A stretch of DNA of 64,000 nucleotides from Bradyrhizobium sp. G127 (GCF_021502575.1 NZ_JAKFGN010000002.1:434001-498000); one strand, 5' to 3'. Shown: positions 43,470-53,174, counted from the stretch's first letter. Notes: generated by a model from the sequence alone, not told the origin. A program made the numbers and translations.

Positions 43470-44447
43470 TCAGAAATGGCTGTAAGACAAGCGTTTCAGG
43501 GCGACCGGCTTGCCGGAGGCGTCAAGGAACTGCGGCGCAGCCGTGCCCGCCGCCACTCTGCCAATGGCGCTAACCGGGACATCCGCCCTCCGCGCGGCGG
43601 CAACGAACGAATCCCACTGATTCTCCGGGACGGAGCAAACGACCTCGTAGTCGTCACCGCCCGATATCAATGTCTCGATCCCGGCGCTTCCCTTTGCCAG
43701 CAAGGCACGGGCCGGTGCCGAGAGCGGAACAGTGGCCATTTCGACGGACGCTGCAACGTTTGAGGCCGCGCACAATTTCGCTAGGTCGCCGGCCAGGCCG
43801 TCCGAGACGTCCATGGCCGCGCTCGCATGATCGCGGATGGCGACAGCGAGCGCATTGCGGGGCTGCGGCACGCGATAACGCTGAACGAGAAAATCGCGCG
43901 AGGGCACGTCGAGCGCTTCGCCTCCGATCTGGCCTTTGAGAATTCGCAAACCCAGTGCGGCATCGCCGACGGTCCCGGTGACGGCGATCCTGTCGCCGGC
44001 CGTCGCGCCGTCGCGCCGGACCATCCTGCCCGGCGGAACGCGGCCGAATGCGGTGATCGAGATCATCAGCGGACCGGGCGTCGAGACCGTATCGCCACCG
44101 AGTACCGGGCAACCGAACGCAGTCGCATCCTCGCCGAGCGCCTGCGCGAACGGCCGGAGCCATTCGTCGCTCGCCTCGCGCAACGCCAGCGTCAGCACGA
44201 AACCTGCGGGCACGGCCCCTTTGGCTGCCAGATCCGACAGGTTCACCCGCAGCGCCTTGCGCGCAAGAATGTCCGGTGGATCGTTGGGGAGAAAGTGGAC
44301 GCCTTCAACAATAGCGTCCGTGGTGACAACGAGATCGTCGCCGGACTGTTTCAGCAAGGCGGCATCGTCGATCAGGCCGAGCGCGCCGGGATCGGTCGCG
44401 AGCGGACGGAAGTAGCGCGCGATGAGATCATCTTCACCAGAGGCCAT
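43470..44447 (-). CDS. thiL: Thiamine-monophosphate kinase
   Basis: The 325-aa AIRS/PurM-fold kinase has DLIARYFRPLATDPGALGL, the ATP/Mg site ALLKQSGDDLVVTTDAIVEG, and GGDTVSTPGPLMISITAFG. It phosphorylates thiamine monophosphate to the diphosphate cofactor. It closes the ribH-nusB-thiL operon, a typical alphaproteobacterial arrangement. Confidence 0.96.
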   Translation of the reverse strand: MASGEDDLIARYFRPLATDPGALGLIDDAALLKQSGDDLVVTTDAIVEGVHFLPNDPPDILARKALRVNLSDLAAKGAVPAGFVLTLALREASDEWLRPFAQALGEDATAFGCPVLGGDTVSTPGPLMISITAFGRVPPGRMVRRDGATAGDRIAVTGTVGDAALGLRILKGQIGGEALDVPSRDFLVQRYRVPQPRNALAVAIRDHASAAMDVSDGLAGDLAKLCAASNVAASVEMATVPLSAPARALLAKGSAGIETLISGGDDYEVVCSVPENQWDSFVAAARRADVPVSAIGRVAAGTAAPQFLDASGKPVALKRLSYSHF

Positions 44448-44497
44448 TCGTTGCGACCAATTCCATTTTCGTCATGGCCGGGCATGACGGCTGTATC

Positions 44498-44998
44498 CTA
44501 CCCCCGCGCGAATTCGCCCGCACGAAACTGCCGCGCGATCTGGTCGAGCACGGCGTTCACCATTCCCGTTTCATCCTTGTCGACGAAAGCATGCGCGACA
44601 TCGACATATTCCGACACCACGACGCGGGCGGGAATGTCCTTGCGATGTTCGAGTTCATAGGCCCCTGCCCGCAGCGTCGCGCGCAGGATCGCGTCGATAC
44701 GCTTCAGCGGCCAGCCGCTTTCGAGCGCCTTGTCGATCAGCGGATCGAGCTTGCTCTGATCGCGCACCACGCCGGCGACTACGTCCTTGAAGAAGGCCGC
44801 TTCGGCCGGCAGATACGTGTCGCCTTCGACTTCGCTGCCGAGCCAGTGGCTTTCAAACTCGGCGAAAATGTCGCCGATACCCGCGCCCGCGATGTCCATC
44901 TGGTAAAGAGCCTGCACCGCTGCGAGACGCGCCGCGCCGCGCCGGTTGGCTTTCTTATCGCCCGGCCCCTTGTCGCCAGTCTTCCTGGGCTCGCTCAT
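44498..44998 (-). CDS. nusB: Transcription antitermination factor NusB
   Basis: The 166-aa protein contains [20 protein letters not shown] at its start and [17 protein letters not shown] and [16 protein letters not shown], all NusB signatures. With NusE it binds boxA in rRNA leaders. The ATG at 44998 overlaps the ribH stop (ATGA); the longer frame upstream lies inside ribH. The Ser/Lys-rich start is normal for this group. Confidence 0.96.
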   Translation of the reverse strand: MSEPRKTGDKGPGDKKANRRGAARLAAVQALYQMDIAGAGIGDIFAEFESHWLGSEVEGDTYLPAEAAFFKDVVAGVVRDQSKLDPLIDKALESGWPLKRIDAILRATLRAGAYELEHRKDIPARVVVSEYVDVAHAFVDKDETGMVNAVLDQIARQFRAGEFARG

Positions 44999-45489
44999 AG
45001 CGGTTTCGCCAGACGCTTCTTGATCCGCATCATCGTAAGTGCCGCACGGGCCGCATCGCCGCCCTTGTTCAGCCGGTCGGCGCGGGCGCGTTCCCACGCC
45101 TGCTCCGTGGTGTTGACGGTGATGATACCGTTGCCGAGCGGCAGGCCACGTGCGACGGAAAGATCCATCAGGGCGCGCGAAGACTCCATCGAGACGATTT
45201 CAAAGTGAATAGTGTCGCCGCGCACGACGCAACCGAGCGCAATGGCACCGTCATAAGGCCTGCCGTTTTTCTTCGAGGCATCCATCGCAATCGCAATCGC
45301 CGCCGGAATTTCCAGCGCGCCCGGAACGCTGATCACGTCATAGCCGACGCCCGCGGCCTCCAGTTCCTTCAGCGCGCCCTGAAGCAACGCTTCCTGGATG
45401 TCATCATAGAAGCGCGCTTCGATAATCACGACATGCGCGCCGCTGATATCGGTTTCATCTTTCAGTTCGGCGCGGCGCGGTTCAGCCAT
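44995..45489 (-). CDS. ribH: 6,7-dimethyl-8-ribityllumazine synthase
   Basis: The 164-aa protein has [34 protein letters not shown] and the active-site region [20 protein letters not shown] with the catalytic His. It condenses the dihydroxybutanone phosphate with the aminouracil in riboflavin synthesis. It is coupled to nusB downstream and lies apart from ribD/ribE, separated by the acyl-CoA synthetase gene. Confidence 0.96.
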   Translation of the reverse strand: MAEPRRAELKDETDISGAHVVIIEARFYDDIQEALLQGALKELEAAGVGYDVISVPGALEIPAAIAIAMDASKKNGRPYDGAIALGCVVRGDTIHFEIVSMESSRALMDLSVARGLPLGNGIITVNTTEQAWERARADRLNKGGDAARAALTMMRIKKRLAKPL

Positions 45490-45623
45490 TATTCGATCCA
45501 GTCACGAGCATGTTGTCAGTGTTGCGTGTTTGTAGTCGCTGCCCGCCGCAAAGCCAAGCGCAACAGCCGCCTTTCAAGGCAGGGATGCAAGGTGAACTTC
45601 AGATTCAGGACACCAGAACCGCC

Positions 45624-47486
45624 TCAATTCGCTTGCTGCACCTTGTAGTCGAACAGGTATCCATCCAGCACCTTCTCAACCACGGCCTGCTGACCCGCGA
45701 GCACCGCAGGCAGCGTCACCGTGACGTCGATGCCGCGCTTGCCCCCCGCCACAACGTCGATCACGGCGGCGCCGCTCCCCATCACCTCTGCAACCACCTG
45801 CGCCACCAGCCGCTGCACGGCGTCGGTGCGCAACTGCGGCTTGAAGATCTTGCCGACGCTGGTCGTAGGAATGGCGTCGATCACGATGATCTGCTTCGGC
45901 CACGCCGGACGCTCCGCGATCAGCGGCTCGGCATAGGCCTTCAGTTCGTCGGCGGTTGCCTGCGCGCCCGGCTTCAGCGCCACGTAGCACACCGGCAGTT
46001 CACCGGCATATTTGTCGGGCTGACCGACCGCCGCTGCCAGCGCCACCGCCGGGTGGGATTGCAGCGCGTCCTCGATCAGGACCGGATCGATGTTGTGACC
46101 GCTGCGGATGATCAGATCCTTGGAACGGCCGGCAACGAACAGCCGCCCCTGCTCATCCGTGTAGGCAAGATCGCCGCTGTCCAGATAACCGGCGCGCAAT
46201 GCTCCGCTGTTCTGGCTTGCGTCCTTGTAACCCGGTGTGACGTTCGGGCCGGAAATCGTCATAACGCCAACCTCGTGCGGCGCGCAGGCCTCGCTGAGCG
46301 AACCATCGGCGCCGAGCTTGCGAACAACCACCTTTGTATAAGGCAGCCGGACACCGACAGAACCCAGCACCGGTTCGCCCGCCGCAGGGTCTATCGACAC
46401 CAATCCGCCAGTTTCGGTCATGCCGAGAATTTCGTGGATCGTCGTTCCGGTCATTTTCTGGAACGCGAGTGCGACCGCGCGCGGCAGCAGCGAGGCACCA
46501 GAGATGCTGTAGCGGGCCGAGGAAATATCCGCATCGACCGGCACATTGAGCAGCGCGGCCAGCGCCGTCGGCACACCGCCGATCACGGTGGCACGATAGC
46601 GTTCGACGATCCTCCAGAAATTCTTGACGATGGACGGGTTGCGCATACCCGCCGGCGAGAGCACGAGCACATTCGCACCCGCGATAAAAAACGACAGCCC
46701 GCAAGAGATCGTCGCCGCGACATGAAACAGCGGCAGGCCGTTGGTGATAGCGTCAGCTTCGGTCAGATCCTGCAGCACCGTGCCGCCGAACGCCGCTGCG
46801 ATCTGGTTGCGGTGCGTATGGGTCACGAGCTTGGGCAGGCCGGTGGTGCCGCCGGTGTGGAAATAGGCCGCGACATCTTCGCCGCTGCGCGCCTGTCCGA
46901 AGGTCAGCGCGCTGCCGTCCTGCTCCTTCAACCCCGGCCCAAACCCGAACACGCCGTCCGGCCGCGGCGCATCGGTCAGCGACACCTGCACCAACTTGAG
47001 GTCCGGCAGCAGCTTGCCGACTGCGACCGCCTTCTCCCAGATGTCGAGTTGCGGATGCGGACCGAGCGCCACGAGGATCTTCGCCTCGGATGCACGGACG
47101 AGGTCGGCGATATTCTGCGCCTGCAACAGGAAATTGAGCGGCACGGCGTAGCCGGCGGTTTCCGCGCCCCAGAGCGTGAAGTGCGTCTCGACCAGACTCG
47201 GGAGAATGTAGGCGATGCCTGCTCCGGGTCCGCCGAGACTTGCGAAGAAATTCGCCGCGCGGGTGATCCCCTCCAGCATCTGCCGATAGGTGACGAGGCG
47301 CGGCGTCTCGTCATCCGCGCCCGTCATCAGCATGGTTAGCGCGGTGCGGTCGGGATGGCGCGCCGCGCTCTTTGCGAAAATGTCGTAGACGCTGCGGGCA
47401 TCGTAGCGCTGTTCGAGCGTCTTCTCGGTCTCGAACCGAACGACGTCCTCGAGCGTTGCGACCGGATAATCGCTGAACAGCGGCAT
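45624..47486 (-). CDS. AMP-dependent acyl-CoA synthetase
   Basis: The 620-aa ANL-superfamily enzyme has the P-loop FHTGGTTGLPKLVTHTHRN, LPLFHVAATISCG, the motif IHEILGMTETGGLVSIDP, the hinge and A8 region GDLAYTDEQGRLFVAGRSK and DLIIRSGHNIDP, and the C-terminal catalytic Lys in TTSVGKIFKPQLR. It activates a carboxylic acid as its CoA thioester via the acyl-adenylate. The long N-terminal 80 residues with YDARSVYDIFAKSA are typical of medium/long-chain types. The substrate is unknown. It interrupts the riboflavin gene order, next to two hairpin elements. Confidence 0.93.
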   Translation of the reverse strand: MPLFSDYPVATLEDVVRFETEKTLEQRYDARSVYDIFAKSAARHPDRTALTMLMTGADDETPRLVTYRQMLEGITRAANFFASLGGPGAGIAYILPSLVETHFTLWGAETAGYAVPLNFLLQAQNIADLVRASEAKILVALGPHPQLDIWEKAVAVGKLLPDLKLVQVSLTDAPRPDGVFGFGPGLKEQDGSALTFGQARSGEDVAAYFHTGGTTGLPKLVTHTHRNQIAAAFGGTVLQDLTEADAITNGLPLFHVAATISCGLSFFIAGANVLVLSPAGMRNPSIVKNFWRIVERYRATVIGGVPTALAALLNVPVDADISSARYSISGASLLPRAVALAFQKMTGTTIHEILGMTETGGLVSIDPAAGEPVLGSVGVRLPYTKVVVRKLGADGSLSEACAPHEVGVMTISGPNVTPGYKDASQNSGALRAGYLDSGDLAYTDEQGRLFVAGRSKDLIIRSGHNIDPVLIEDALQSHPAVALAAAVGQPDKYAGELPVCYVALKPGAQATADELKAYAEPLIAERPAWPKQIIVIDAIPTTSVGKIFKPQLRTDAVQRLVAQVVAEVMGSGAAVIDVVAGGKRGIDVTVTLPAVLAGQQAVVEKVLDGYLFDYKVQQAN

Positions 47487-47530
47487 GTGAATCCCCCCGG
47501 ATTTTATAATGACAGAATGAAATGCGGCTT

Positions 47531-47606
47531 CTAGTGTCCTGAATCCGAAGTTCGCCTTATTTTGCCGCGCGCTCCATAGCGAACTTCGGATTCAAAAGGA
47601 CACTAG
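47531..47606. repeat. CTAGTGT-type hairpin element, copy 1
   Basis: The 76-bp element begins CTAGTGTCC and ends GGACACTAG. Inner 16-bp perfect stems (47540-47555 and 47579-47594) enclose a 23-nt loop, and three extra A (47595-47597) break the right arm. It lies in the intergenic space with copy 2. It looks like a non-autonomous palindromic element or REP-type repeat. Confidence 0.8.
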
Positions 47607-47618
47607 CAAACTATAATT

Positions 47619-47695
47619 CTAGTGTGGTTTTGGTTCGCAAGTCCGCAGATGGATGTGCAGAAGCGGTGTTGCGGACTTGCGAACCACCACACTAG
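47619..47695. repeat. CTAGTGT-type hairpin element, copy 2
   Basis: The 77-bp element begins CTAGTGTGGT and ends ACCACACTAG, with 16-bp perfect stems (47632-47647 and 47670-47685), a 22-nt loop and three extra T in the left arm. It has the architecture of copy 1 in the opposite orientation but unrelated stem sequence. Its last bases supply the TAG stop of ribE. Confidence 0.8.
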
Positions 47696-48318
47696 GTCCG
47701 CATCTCCGTCAGCCGCGCCGCATAGCGCGCCATCAGATCGACCTCGAGATTGATTTCGGACCCTGCACGCCAATCGCTTAGTGTCGTCATCTTCAGCGTA
47801 TGTGGAATGATCAGCACGGAGAACCGGTCGTCCACGGCCGTGTTGACGGTCAACGAAACGCCGTCGAGCGTCACCGATCCCTTGGCCGCGATGAACTTCG
47901 CCAGATCGCGCGGCGCGCGCAGTTCGAATTTCGCCATCTCTAACCTTGTGATGTCCGGCAGATCATCGCGCGCAACAATCGTCGCGATTCCGTCGACATG
48001 GCCCGCCACGATGTGCCCGCCGAGTTCGTCGCCGATCTTGAGCGCGCGTTCGAGATTGAGGCGGGTGCCCTTGCCCCAGCCTTTCGCCGTCGTCATGCGC
48101 AATGTCTCGGCGGCGGTATCGACATCGAACCACGTCTGGCCCTGATCGACGCCGGACTGAACGACCGTCAGGCAGACGCCGTTGCACGCGATCGACGCGC
48201 CGTCGGCGATGGTGGTCTGGTCGAAATGGCAAGCGATGCGCAGCCGGTGCAGCTGCCCCGGCGCGGTCGGCGTGAAGGTGGTGATCTCTCCAATATCCGT
48301 GATGATGCCGGTGAACAT
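47692..48318 (-). CDS. ribE: Riboflavin synthase alpha chain
   Basis: The 208-aa protein starts MFTGIITDIGEI and has two lumazine-binding repeats, the first with ASIACNGVCLTVV and GTRLNLERALKIGDELGGHI, the second with GSVTLDGVSLTVN and INLEVDLMARY. It dismutates two lumazines to riboflavin. It abuts ribD (start 48318, ribD stop 48319). The stop codon lies in the end of a palindromic element, so the extreme C-terminus may have been reset by its insertion. Confidence 0.95.
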   Translation of the reverse strand: MFTGIITDIGEITTFTPTAPGQLHRLRIACHFDQTTIADGASIACNGVCLTVVQSGVDQGQTWFDVDTAAETLRMTTAKGWGKGTRLNLERALKIGDELGGHIVAGHVDGIATIVARDDLPDITRLEMAKFELRAPRDLAKFIAAKGSVTLDGVSLTVNTAVDDRFSVLIIPHTLKMTTLSDWRAGSEINLEVDLMARYAARLTEMRT

Positions 48319-49437
48319 TCAGGTGCGCTCGTAAATTGTCAGGATGTCTCGATCCAAGGTCTCGGTAGCACGCACGCGCCAGCGAGGCGACTGGGCGATG
48401 ACCGACAATGGCTGCGTATCGAGCGCCGGAATACCATCCATGCCGATTGTGTCCGGCCCGCGCAGCAGCCAGACCTCATCGACCAGCCCCGCGCTCAGAA
48501 ACGAGGACGCCACCCGCGCGCCGCCTTCCACCATCAGCCGCGTGATGCCCTTCTCCGACAGCGTGTTTGAAACGGCTTTCAGATCGAGACCCGGCATCGG
48601 CGCAGTGATGACAGGCAAGCGGATCACCTGCGCGCCCGCTGCACCCAGCTTCATCGCCGCCGGAGCTTCCGACAGATCGGATGTCATCACCCAGAGCGGA
48701 TGTTCGCGCGCCGAATGAACCAGCCTGCTTTCGCCGGGCAGCCGCAGAGCGCGATCCAGCACCACGCGCACCGGCGATTGCGCCTCCAGCCCGGGCAGGC
48801 GGCAGGTCAGGAGCGGATCGTCGGCCAGTACGGTACCGATGCCGACCAGGATCGCATCGCTTTGCGCGCGCAACAGATGCATCCGCGCCTTCGCGGCCTC
48901 GCCGGTGATCGCGACCGGGCGATGTCCCGCCGCGGCGATCTTGTCGTCAGCGGAGACCGCAAGTTTCAGGATCACGAACGGGCGCTTCTCCCGGATCCGC
49001 AGGAAGTGTCCGGCGTGATCGCGCACGGCTTCCTCGCCGCAGACGCCGACTTCCACCGCGATGCCCGCGGCCCGCAGCCGCGCGTGCCCTTGTCCGCCCA
49101 CTTCGGGATTGGAATCTTCAACGGCGGAGACGACTCGGGCAATGCCCGCCGCGATGACCGCGTCTGCGCAGGGCGGCGATTTGCCGAAATGCGAGCATGG
49201 CTCCAGCGTGACATAGAGCGTCGCGCCGCGCGCCGCATCGCCCGCACGCTTGAGGGCCTCGGGCTCGGCGTGAGGCCGCCCACCGGGCTGGGTCCAGCCC
49301 CGCCCGACGATGATGCCATCCTTGACGACCACCGCGCCGACGGCCGGGTTCGGCCAGGTACGGCCCTGCCCGCGCCGGCCAAGCGCCAGCGCAAGCTGCA
49401 TGTATCGATGATCAGAAACGTCCGTCACAACGATCAA
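48319..49437 (-). CDS. ribD: Bifunctional riboflavin deaminase/reductase RibD
   Basis: The 372-aa enzyme has an N-terminal cytidine-deaminase-like domain (GGRPHAEPEALKRAG, LEPCSHFGKSPPCADAV, zinc ligands His and two Cys) and a C-terminal DHFR-like reductase (QSDAILVGIGTVLADDPLLT, LMVEGGARVASSFL). It performs the second and third steps of the riboflavin pathway. It directly precedes ribE. Confidence 0.96.
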   Translation of the reverse strand: MIVVTDVSDHRYMQLALALGRRGQGRTWPNPAVGAVVVKDGIIVGRGWTQPGGRPHAEPEALKRAGDAARGATLYVTLEPCSHFGKSPPCADAVIAAGIARVVSAVEDSNPEVGGQGHARLRAAGIAVEVGVCGEEAVRDHAGHFLRIREKRPFVILKLAVSADDKIAAAGHRPVAITGEAAKARMHLLRAQSDAILVGIGTVLADDPLLTCRLPGLEAQSPVRVVLDRALRLPGESRLVHSAREHPLWVMTSDLSEAPAAMKLGAAGAQVIRLPVITAPMPGLDLKAVSNTLSEKGITRLMVEGGARVASSFLSAGLVDEVWLLRGPDTIGMDGIPALDTQPLSVIAQSPRWRVRATETLDRDILTIYERT

Positions 49438-49473
49438 GCGTAGCGGAAACGCGAACGCCGCGTCGTAAGAAAA

Positions 49474-49959
49474 TCATTTGCGCACGACCGCAGGACGCGG
49501 CGGCTCGTCCTCGCCCGACAGTTCACCGAGCACGGCTTCGAAGTCCTTCGCCTCGCGGAAATTGCGATAGACCGAGGCGAAGCGGACATAGGCCACGTCA
49601 TCGAGCTGGCGCAGATGCTCCATCACGGTCTCGCCGATCACCTCAGACGAAATCTCCGACTCACCGCCGCTTTCAAGTTCGCGCACGATGGCCGATACCA
49701 TCTTTTCCACCCGCTCGGGATCGACAGGGCGCTTGCGCAGGCTGATCTGCAGCGAGCGCACCAGCTTGTCCCGATCGAACGGAACGCGGCGGCTGTTGCG
49801 CTTGATGACGGTGAGTTCGCGAAGCTGCACGCGCTCGAAGGTGGTGAAGCGGAAGTTGCACGCCATGCAGACACGCCGCCGCCGGATCACGGCCGAATCT
49901 TCCGTCGGCCGTGAATCCTTCACCTGCGTATCGAGACTGTTGCAGCTTGGGCAGCGCAT
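49474..49959 (-). CDS. nrdR: Transcriptional repressor NrdR
   Basis: The 161-aa protein has the N-terminal zinc ribbon [18 protein letters not shown] / [16 protein letters not shown] and an ATP-cone ([20 protein letters not shown]). It represses ribonucleotide reductase genes in response to dATP/ATP. Conserved order glyA-nrdR-ribD holds here. Confidence 0.97.
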   Translation of the reverse strand: MRCPSCNSLDTQVKDSRPTEDSAVIRRRRVCMACNFRFTTFERVQLRELTVIKRNSRRVPFDRDKLVRSLQISLRKRPVDPERVEKMVSAIVRELESGGESEISSEVIGETVMEHLRQLDDVAYVRFASVYRNFREAKDFEAVLGELSGEDEPPRPAVVRK

Positions 49960-49968
49960 GAGCCCGCC

Positions 49969-51270
49969 TTACTGGTAGATCGGGAAGCGGCTGGTGAGTT
50001 CTTTCACCTTTTCCTTCACCGCAGCCTCGACCAGAGGCGCCGCGCCGTCGCCGGACTGTGCGACCGCGTTGAGCACTTCCGAAATCAGCGCGCCGACCTG
50101 CTTGAATTCGGCAACGCCGAAACCGCGCGTGGTGGTTGCCGGCGTGCCGAGACGCAGGCCGGAGGTGACGAACGGCTTTTCGGGGTCGAACGGAATGCCG
50201 TTCTTGTTGCAGGTGAGACCGGCGCGGACCAGCGCCTTCTCCGAAACATTGCCCTTGAGGCCCTTCGGCCGCAGGTCCACCAGCATCAGGTGGTTGTCGG
50301 TGCCGCCGGAGACGATCTCGAACCCGTTGGAGCGCAGCGTTTCCGCCAGCGCCTTGGCATTCTCGACCACGTTCCTGGCGTAGATCTTGAAGTCCGGCTG
50401 CAGCGCTTCCTTGAACGCCACCGCCTTCGCCGCGATGACATGCATCAGCGGGCCGCCCTGCAGACCGGGGAAAATCGCCGAGTTCAGCTTCTTGGCGATC
50501 GCCTCGTCGTTGCTGAGGATCAGGCCACCGCGCGGACCGCGCAGCGACTTGTGTGTGGTCGTGGTTGTGACGTGCGCATACGGCACCGGCGAGGCATGAA
50601 CACCACCCGCGACGAGGCCCGCGAAATGCGCCATGTCGACCAGCAGATAGGCCCCGACGCTGTCGGCGATCTCGCGGAAACGCTTGAAGTCCCACGCACG
50701 CGAATAGGCCGAGCCACCGGCAATGATGAGCTTCGGCCGGACCTGTTCAGCCTGCTTCGCCACCGCGTCCATATCGATGATCTGGTCTTCGCGGCGCACG
50801 GTGTAGTGCACAGGCTTGAACCATTTGCCGGACATGTTCACCGGCGCGCCGTGGGTGAGATGTCCACCCGCGGCAAGATCGAGGCCCATGAAGGTATCGC
50901 CCGGCTGAAGCAGCGCGAGGAACACCGCCTGATTCATCTGGCTGCCGGAGTTCGGCTGCACATTGGCGAAACCCGCGCCGAACAGTTTCTTGGCGCGCTC
51001 GATAGCCAGCGTCTCGGCAACATCGACGAACTCGCAGCCGCCGTAATAGCGCGCGCCCGGATAGCCTTCCGCGTACTTGTTGGTCATCACCGAGCCCTGC
51101 GCCTCGAGCACGGCGCGGCTGACGATGTTTTCCGACGCGATCAGCTCGATCTCATGCTGCTGGCGGCCAAGCTCGCCCTTGATCGCGTTTGCGATCTCCG
51201 GATCGGCCTGCGCGAGCGAGGCCGTGAAAAACGAGTCGGGGGCGGATGCGGTTTTGGCGGAAGAGCTCAT
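49969..51270 (-). CDS. glyA: Serine hydroxymethyltransferase
   Basis: The 433-aa PLP enzyme has the lysine site [36 protein letters not shown] and [19 protein letters not shown]. It interconverts serine and glycine and supplies one-carbon units. It lies 9 bp upstream of nrdR, so they are probably co-transcribed. Confidence 0.98.
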   Translation of the reverse strand: MSSSAKTASAPDSFFTASLAQADPEIANAIKGELGRQQHEIELIASENIVSRAVLEAQGSVMTNKYAEGYPGARYYGGCEFVDVAETLAIERAKKLFGAGFANVQPNSGSQMNQAVFLALLQPGDTFMGLDLAAGGHLTHGAPVNMSGKWFKPVHYTVRREDQIIDMDAVAKQAEQVRPKLIIAGGSAYSRAWDFKRFREIADSVGAYLLVDMAHFAGLVAGGVHASPVPYAHVTTTTTHKSLRGPRGGLILSNDEAIAKKLNSAIFPGLQGGPLMHVIAAKAVAFKEALQPDFKIYARNVVENAKALAETLRSNGFEIVSGGTDNHLMLVDLRPKGLKGNVSEKALVRAGLTCNKNGIPFDPEKPFVTSGLRLGTPATTTRGFGVAEFKQVGALISEVLNAVAQSGDGAAPLVEAAVKEKVKELTSRFPIYQ

Positions 51271-51593
51271 GGATGAAATGTCTCCACCGCCGCAGCCTTC
51301 GGACGGCTACGGACGGTCAGTTTAGGAGCATTTTCCAACGGAAAACCGGTTTCCACTTTTCCTGAAAATGCTGTGTGGCATCAAGGGCGGCAGCCGCGAG
51401 ATACCATATCTGGCGGTGGGGTCCAAGTTCCACAAGCAGGTGGGCCACATTTAGGCGATAACGGCCCACAAAACGGCGCTTCAGGCCCGTTGGGCAGTCT
51501 GACCGGCCGAAAACGAGGAAAAGCGACCCGCCAGCCCCCTGTCGCGGCACGGCGACGAGCGGCTCAGGGACGGCTGGACCTTGGGCGGAACGC
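51271..51593. other. Gene-free stretch upstream of glyA
   Basis: No credible gene. It contains the promoter side of glyA and one palindromic repeat (51327-51372). I see no riboswitch fold that I can name. Confidence 0.5.
51327..51372. repeat. 46-bp palindromic intergenic repeat
   Basis: AGCATTTTC (51327-51335) and GAAAATGCT (51364-51372) form the outer arms, and GGAAA-ACCGG-TTTCC forms an inner dyad. It resembles a repeat family (GGAAAAGTGGAAACCGG core) that I recall as very frequent between genes of Bradyrhizobium relatives. Confidence 0.65.
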
Positions 51594-51749
51594 CTAAATC
51601 CGGGCGACGGCCTGCAATCCCTTGAAGGTCAGGCGCTTGGGGTCCTTCACCCCGGTCAGGTAGAATTTCTGAATCAGGGCGGTGACCGTATCCCGGTTAC
51701 TGCCGGTCAGAACGACAACCGCGTCGATGGCAATGGTCTGCGCGTCCAT
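51594..51749 (-). CDS. 51-aa conserved-looking small protein
   Basis: The product (ATG 51749, with GAGGAA just upstream) has a helical, HTH-like appearance: AQTIAIDAVVVLTGSNRDTV, then IQKFYLTGVKDPKRL and a hydrophobic end. The longer start at 51788 is rejected because the ribosome site favours the inner ATG. Function is unknown. Confidence 0.55.
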   Translation of the reverse strand: MDAQTIAIDAVVVLTGSNRDTVTALIQKFYLTGVKDPKRLTFKGLQAVARI

Positions 51750-51951
51750 GGGCTTCCTCGTTTCCATCAGTGAGAGCCTTGACCACATGATCGTGCGGCT
51801 CTTCGCTTAATTGTTTGCCAACGCCCCCACGCTTGGACGATTCCCGCGCCTTCGGGGAATACGTGAATTGACCCATGGGAACCCGGGTTCGATACGGACC
51901 GGCTGCAATTAATGAGAAAATGGACGCCGGCGGGCGGATGCCCTGCCCCGG

Positions 51952-52059
51952 TTAAAGCCGGGCGTAAAGGAACATCACGTTCAGCGAGCACGCGGCCAGC
52001 AGAACGAGCATCAACGCGACCTGCAGGCGGTCGCCGGCGAATTTGAGAATCGGCCTCAT
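51952..52059 (-). CDS. Possible 35-aa single-pass membrane peptide
   Basis: The frame encodes one hydrophobic helix (VALMLVLLAACSLNVMFLY) after a basic N-terminus. No clear ribosome site is seen. The remainder of 51790-52365, about 600 bases, shows nothing else convincing. Low support. Confidence 0.3.
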   Translation of the reverse strand: MRPILKFAGDRLQVALMLVLLAACSLNVMFLYARL

Positions 52060-52174
52060 GATGTGAGGATGATGGAAAGAGTCCGCGCAAGAGTCTCGGA
52101 CGATATTTTTGCTCTTGGCGGGCGATGATTCAGGACTCGTTTACGAGTCGATTCTCGGGGACATGAACGCGAAA

Positions 52175-52194
52175 AGGCGCCTTTTCGGGCGCCT
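52175..52194 (-). terminator. Terminator-like hairpin downstream of the MarR regulator
   Basis: AGGCGCC (52175-52181) and GGCGCCT (52188-52194) form a 7-bp stem; the minus strand continues TTTTCG. It may end transcription of the regulator at 52366, although it lies about 170 bp from its stop. Confidence 0.5.
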
Positions 52195-52365
52195 CAAGTC
52201 GCGTCGTCCCACACCAGGGGAAACTCGTGCGGAATTCTTCCGCGTGCATCTTGCGCGCACTTCGGTAACGGCCGGAGGGCACCGGCTTAAACTTTCAGAA
52301 AGTTGGCGCGGGCCGCCGGTCTTTTTGATCCGCCGGCTGACCCGAATATCGTGAGGCCCGGTGTC

Positions 52366-52878
52366 TCAGAGCCGATACAGGATCTGGTCGGTCCAGAAGC
52401 GCTCGAGGCGATGCAGCGACTTGTTCAGCGTCGCGAACTCGGCGTTCGAGATGCCGCCCACCTGCTCCACCGTCTTGACGTGCTTCTGATACAGCGCGTC
52501 GACGATGTGGCGGATTTCCTGGCCCTGCGCGGTCAGACGAATCCGGACCGAGCGGCGATCGACACGCGAACGCTGATGATCGAGGAAACCCATCTCGACG
52601 AGCTTCTTCAGATTGTAGGAGACGTTGGAGCCGAGGTAATAGCCGCGCGTGCGCAGCTCACCTGCGGTCAGTTCCTTGTCGCCGATGTTATAGAGCAGCA
52701 GCGCCTGGACCGAGTTGATGTCGGCGCGGCCGCGGCGATCGAATTCATCCTTGATGACGTCGAGCAGACGGCGATGCAGACGTTCGACAAGCGTAAGAGC
52801 TTCGAGATAGAGCGGCTGCACGGGTGCAGCAGCGTTGTCGCGTGCGGGCTCAATGGCCGTAGCGGCGGCTTTGATCAT
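52366..52878 (-). CDS. ldtR: MarR-family regulator, LdtR-like
   Basis: The 170-aa protein has a winged-helix core: DVIKDEFDRRGRADINSVQA, LLYNIGDKELTAGELR, TRGYYLGSNVSYNLKKLVEM (recognition helix) and the wing LDHQRSRVDRRSVRIRLT. This is the pattern of LdtR of Rhizobiales, which controls an L,D-transpeptidase and stress tolerance. A DUF6163-like membrane gene lies upstream on the same strand. The name is by family resemblance. Confidence 0.8.
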   Translation of the reverse strand: MIKAAATAIEPARDNAAAPVQPLYLEALTLVERLHRRLLDVIKDEFDRRGRADINSVQALLLYNIGDKELTAGELRTRGYYLGSNVSYNLKKLVEMGFLDHQRSRVDRRSVRIRLTAQGQEIRHIVDALYQKHVKTVEQVGGISNAEFATLNKSLHRLERFWTDQILYRL

Positions 52879-53174
52879 GACACTTCCCCTGTTGTCGTTT
52901 TTTACGACTTATTCGACGAAACTTTTGTCCCGTCTGATAGGTGGAAACTAAGGGAGGCGTTTGAAGATCAGCTTAAATAACAGCATAAAGAGAAGGTTTA
53001 TTTGAAACGGTGAATCGTATGTTACATCGATAAAATAAGGGCTTTTTGTTAGTTTTGATTCACCGAGAACGGCCGATGTTCACGCTTCGTCGCGCGCCCT
53101 GTCGCATTCCAGAACACCGGTCGCTCAAATTTGAAAGACTTCGTAAAACATCAAGGCAGGGCTGTCGCGAAACG

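Noticed and set aside
45510-47339. 609-codon plus-strand frame opposite the acyl-CoA synthetase
   Set aside because: A shadow frame with Arg/His-rich composition; the minus strand has clear catalytic motifs.
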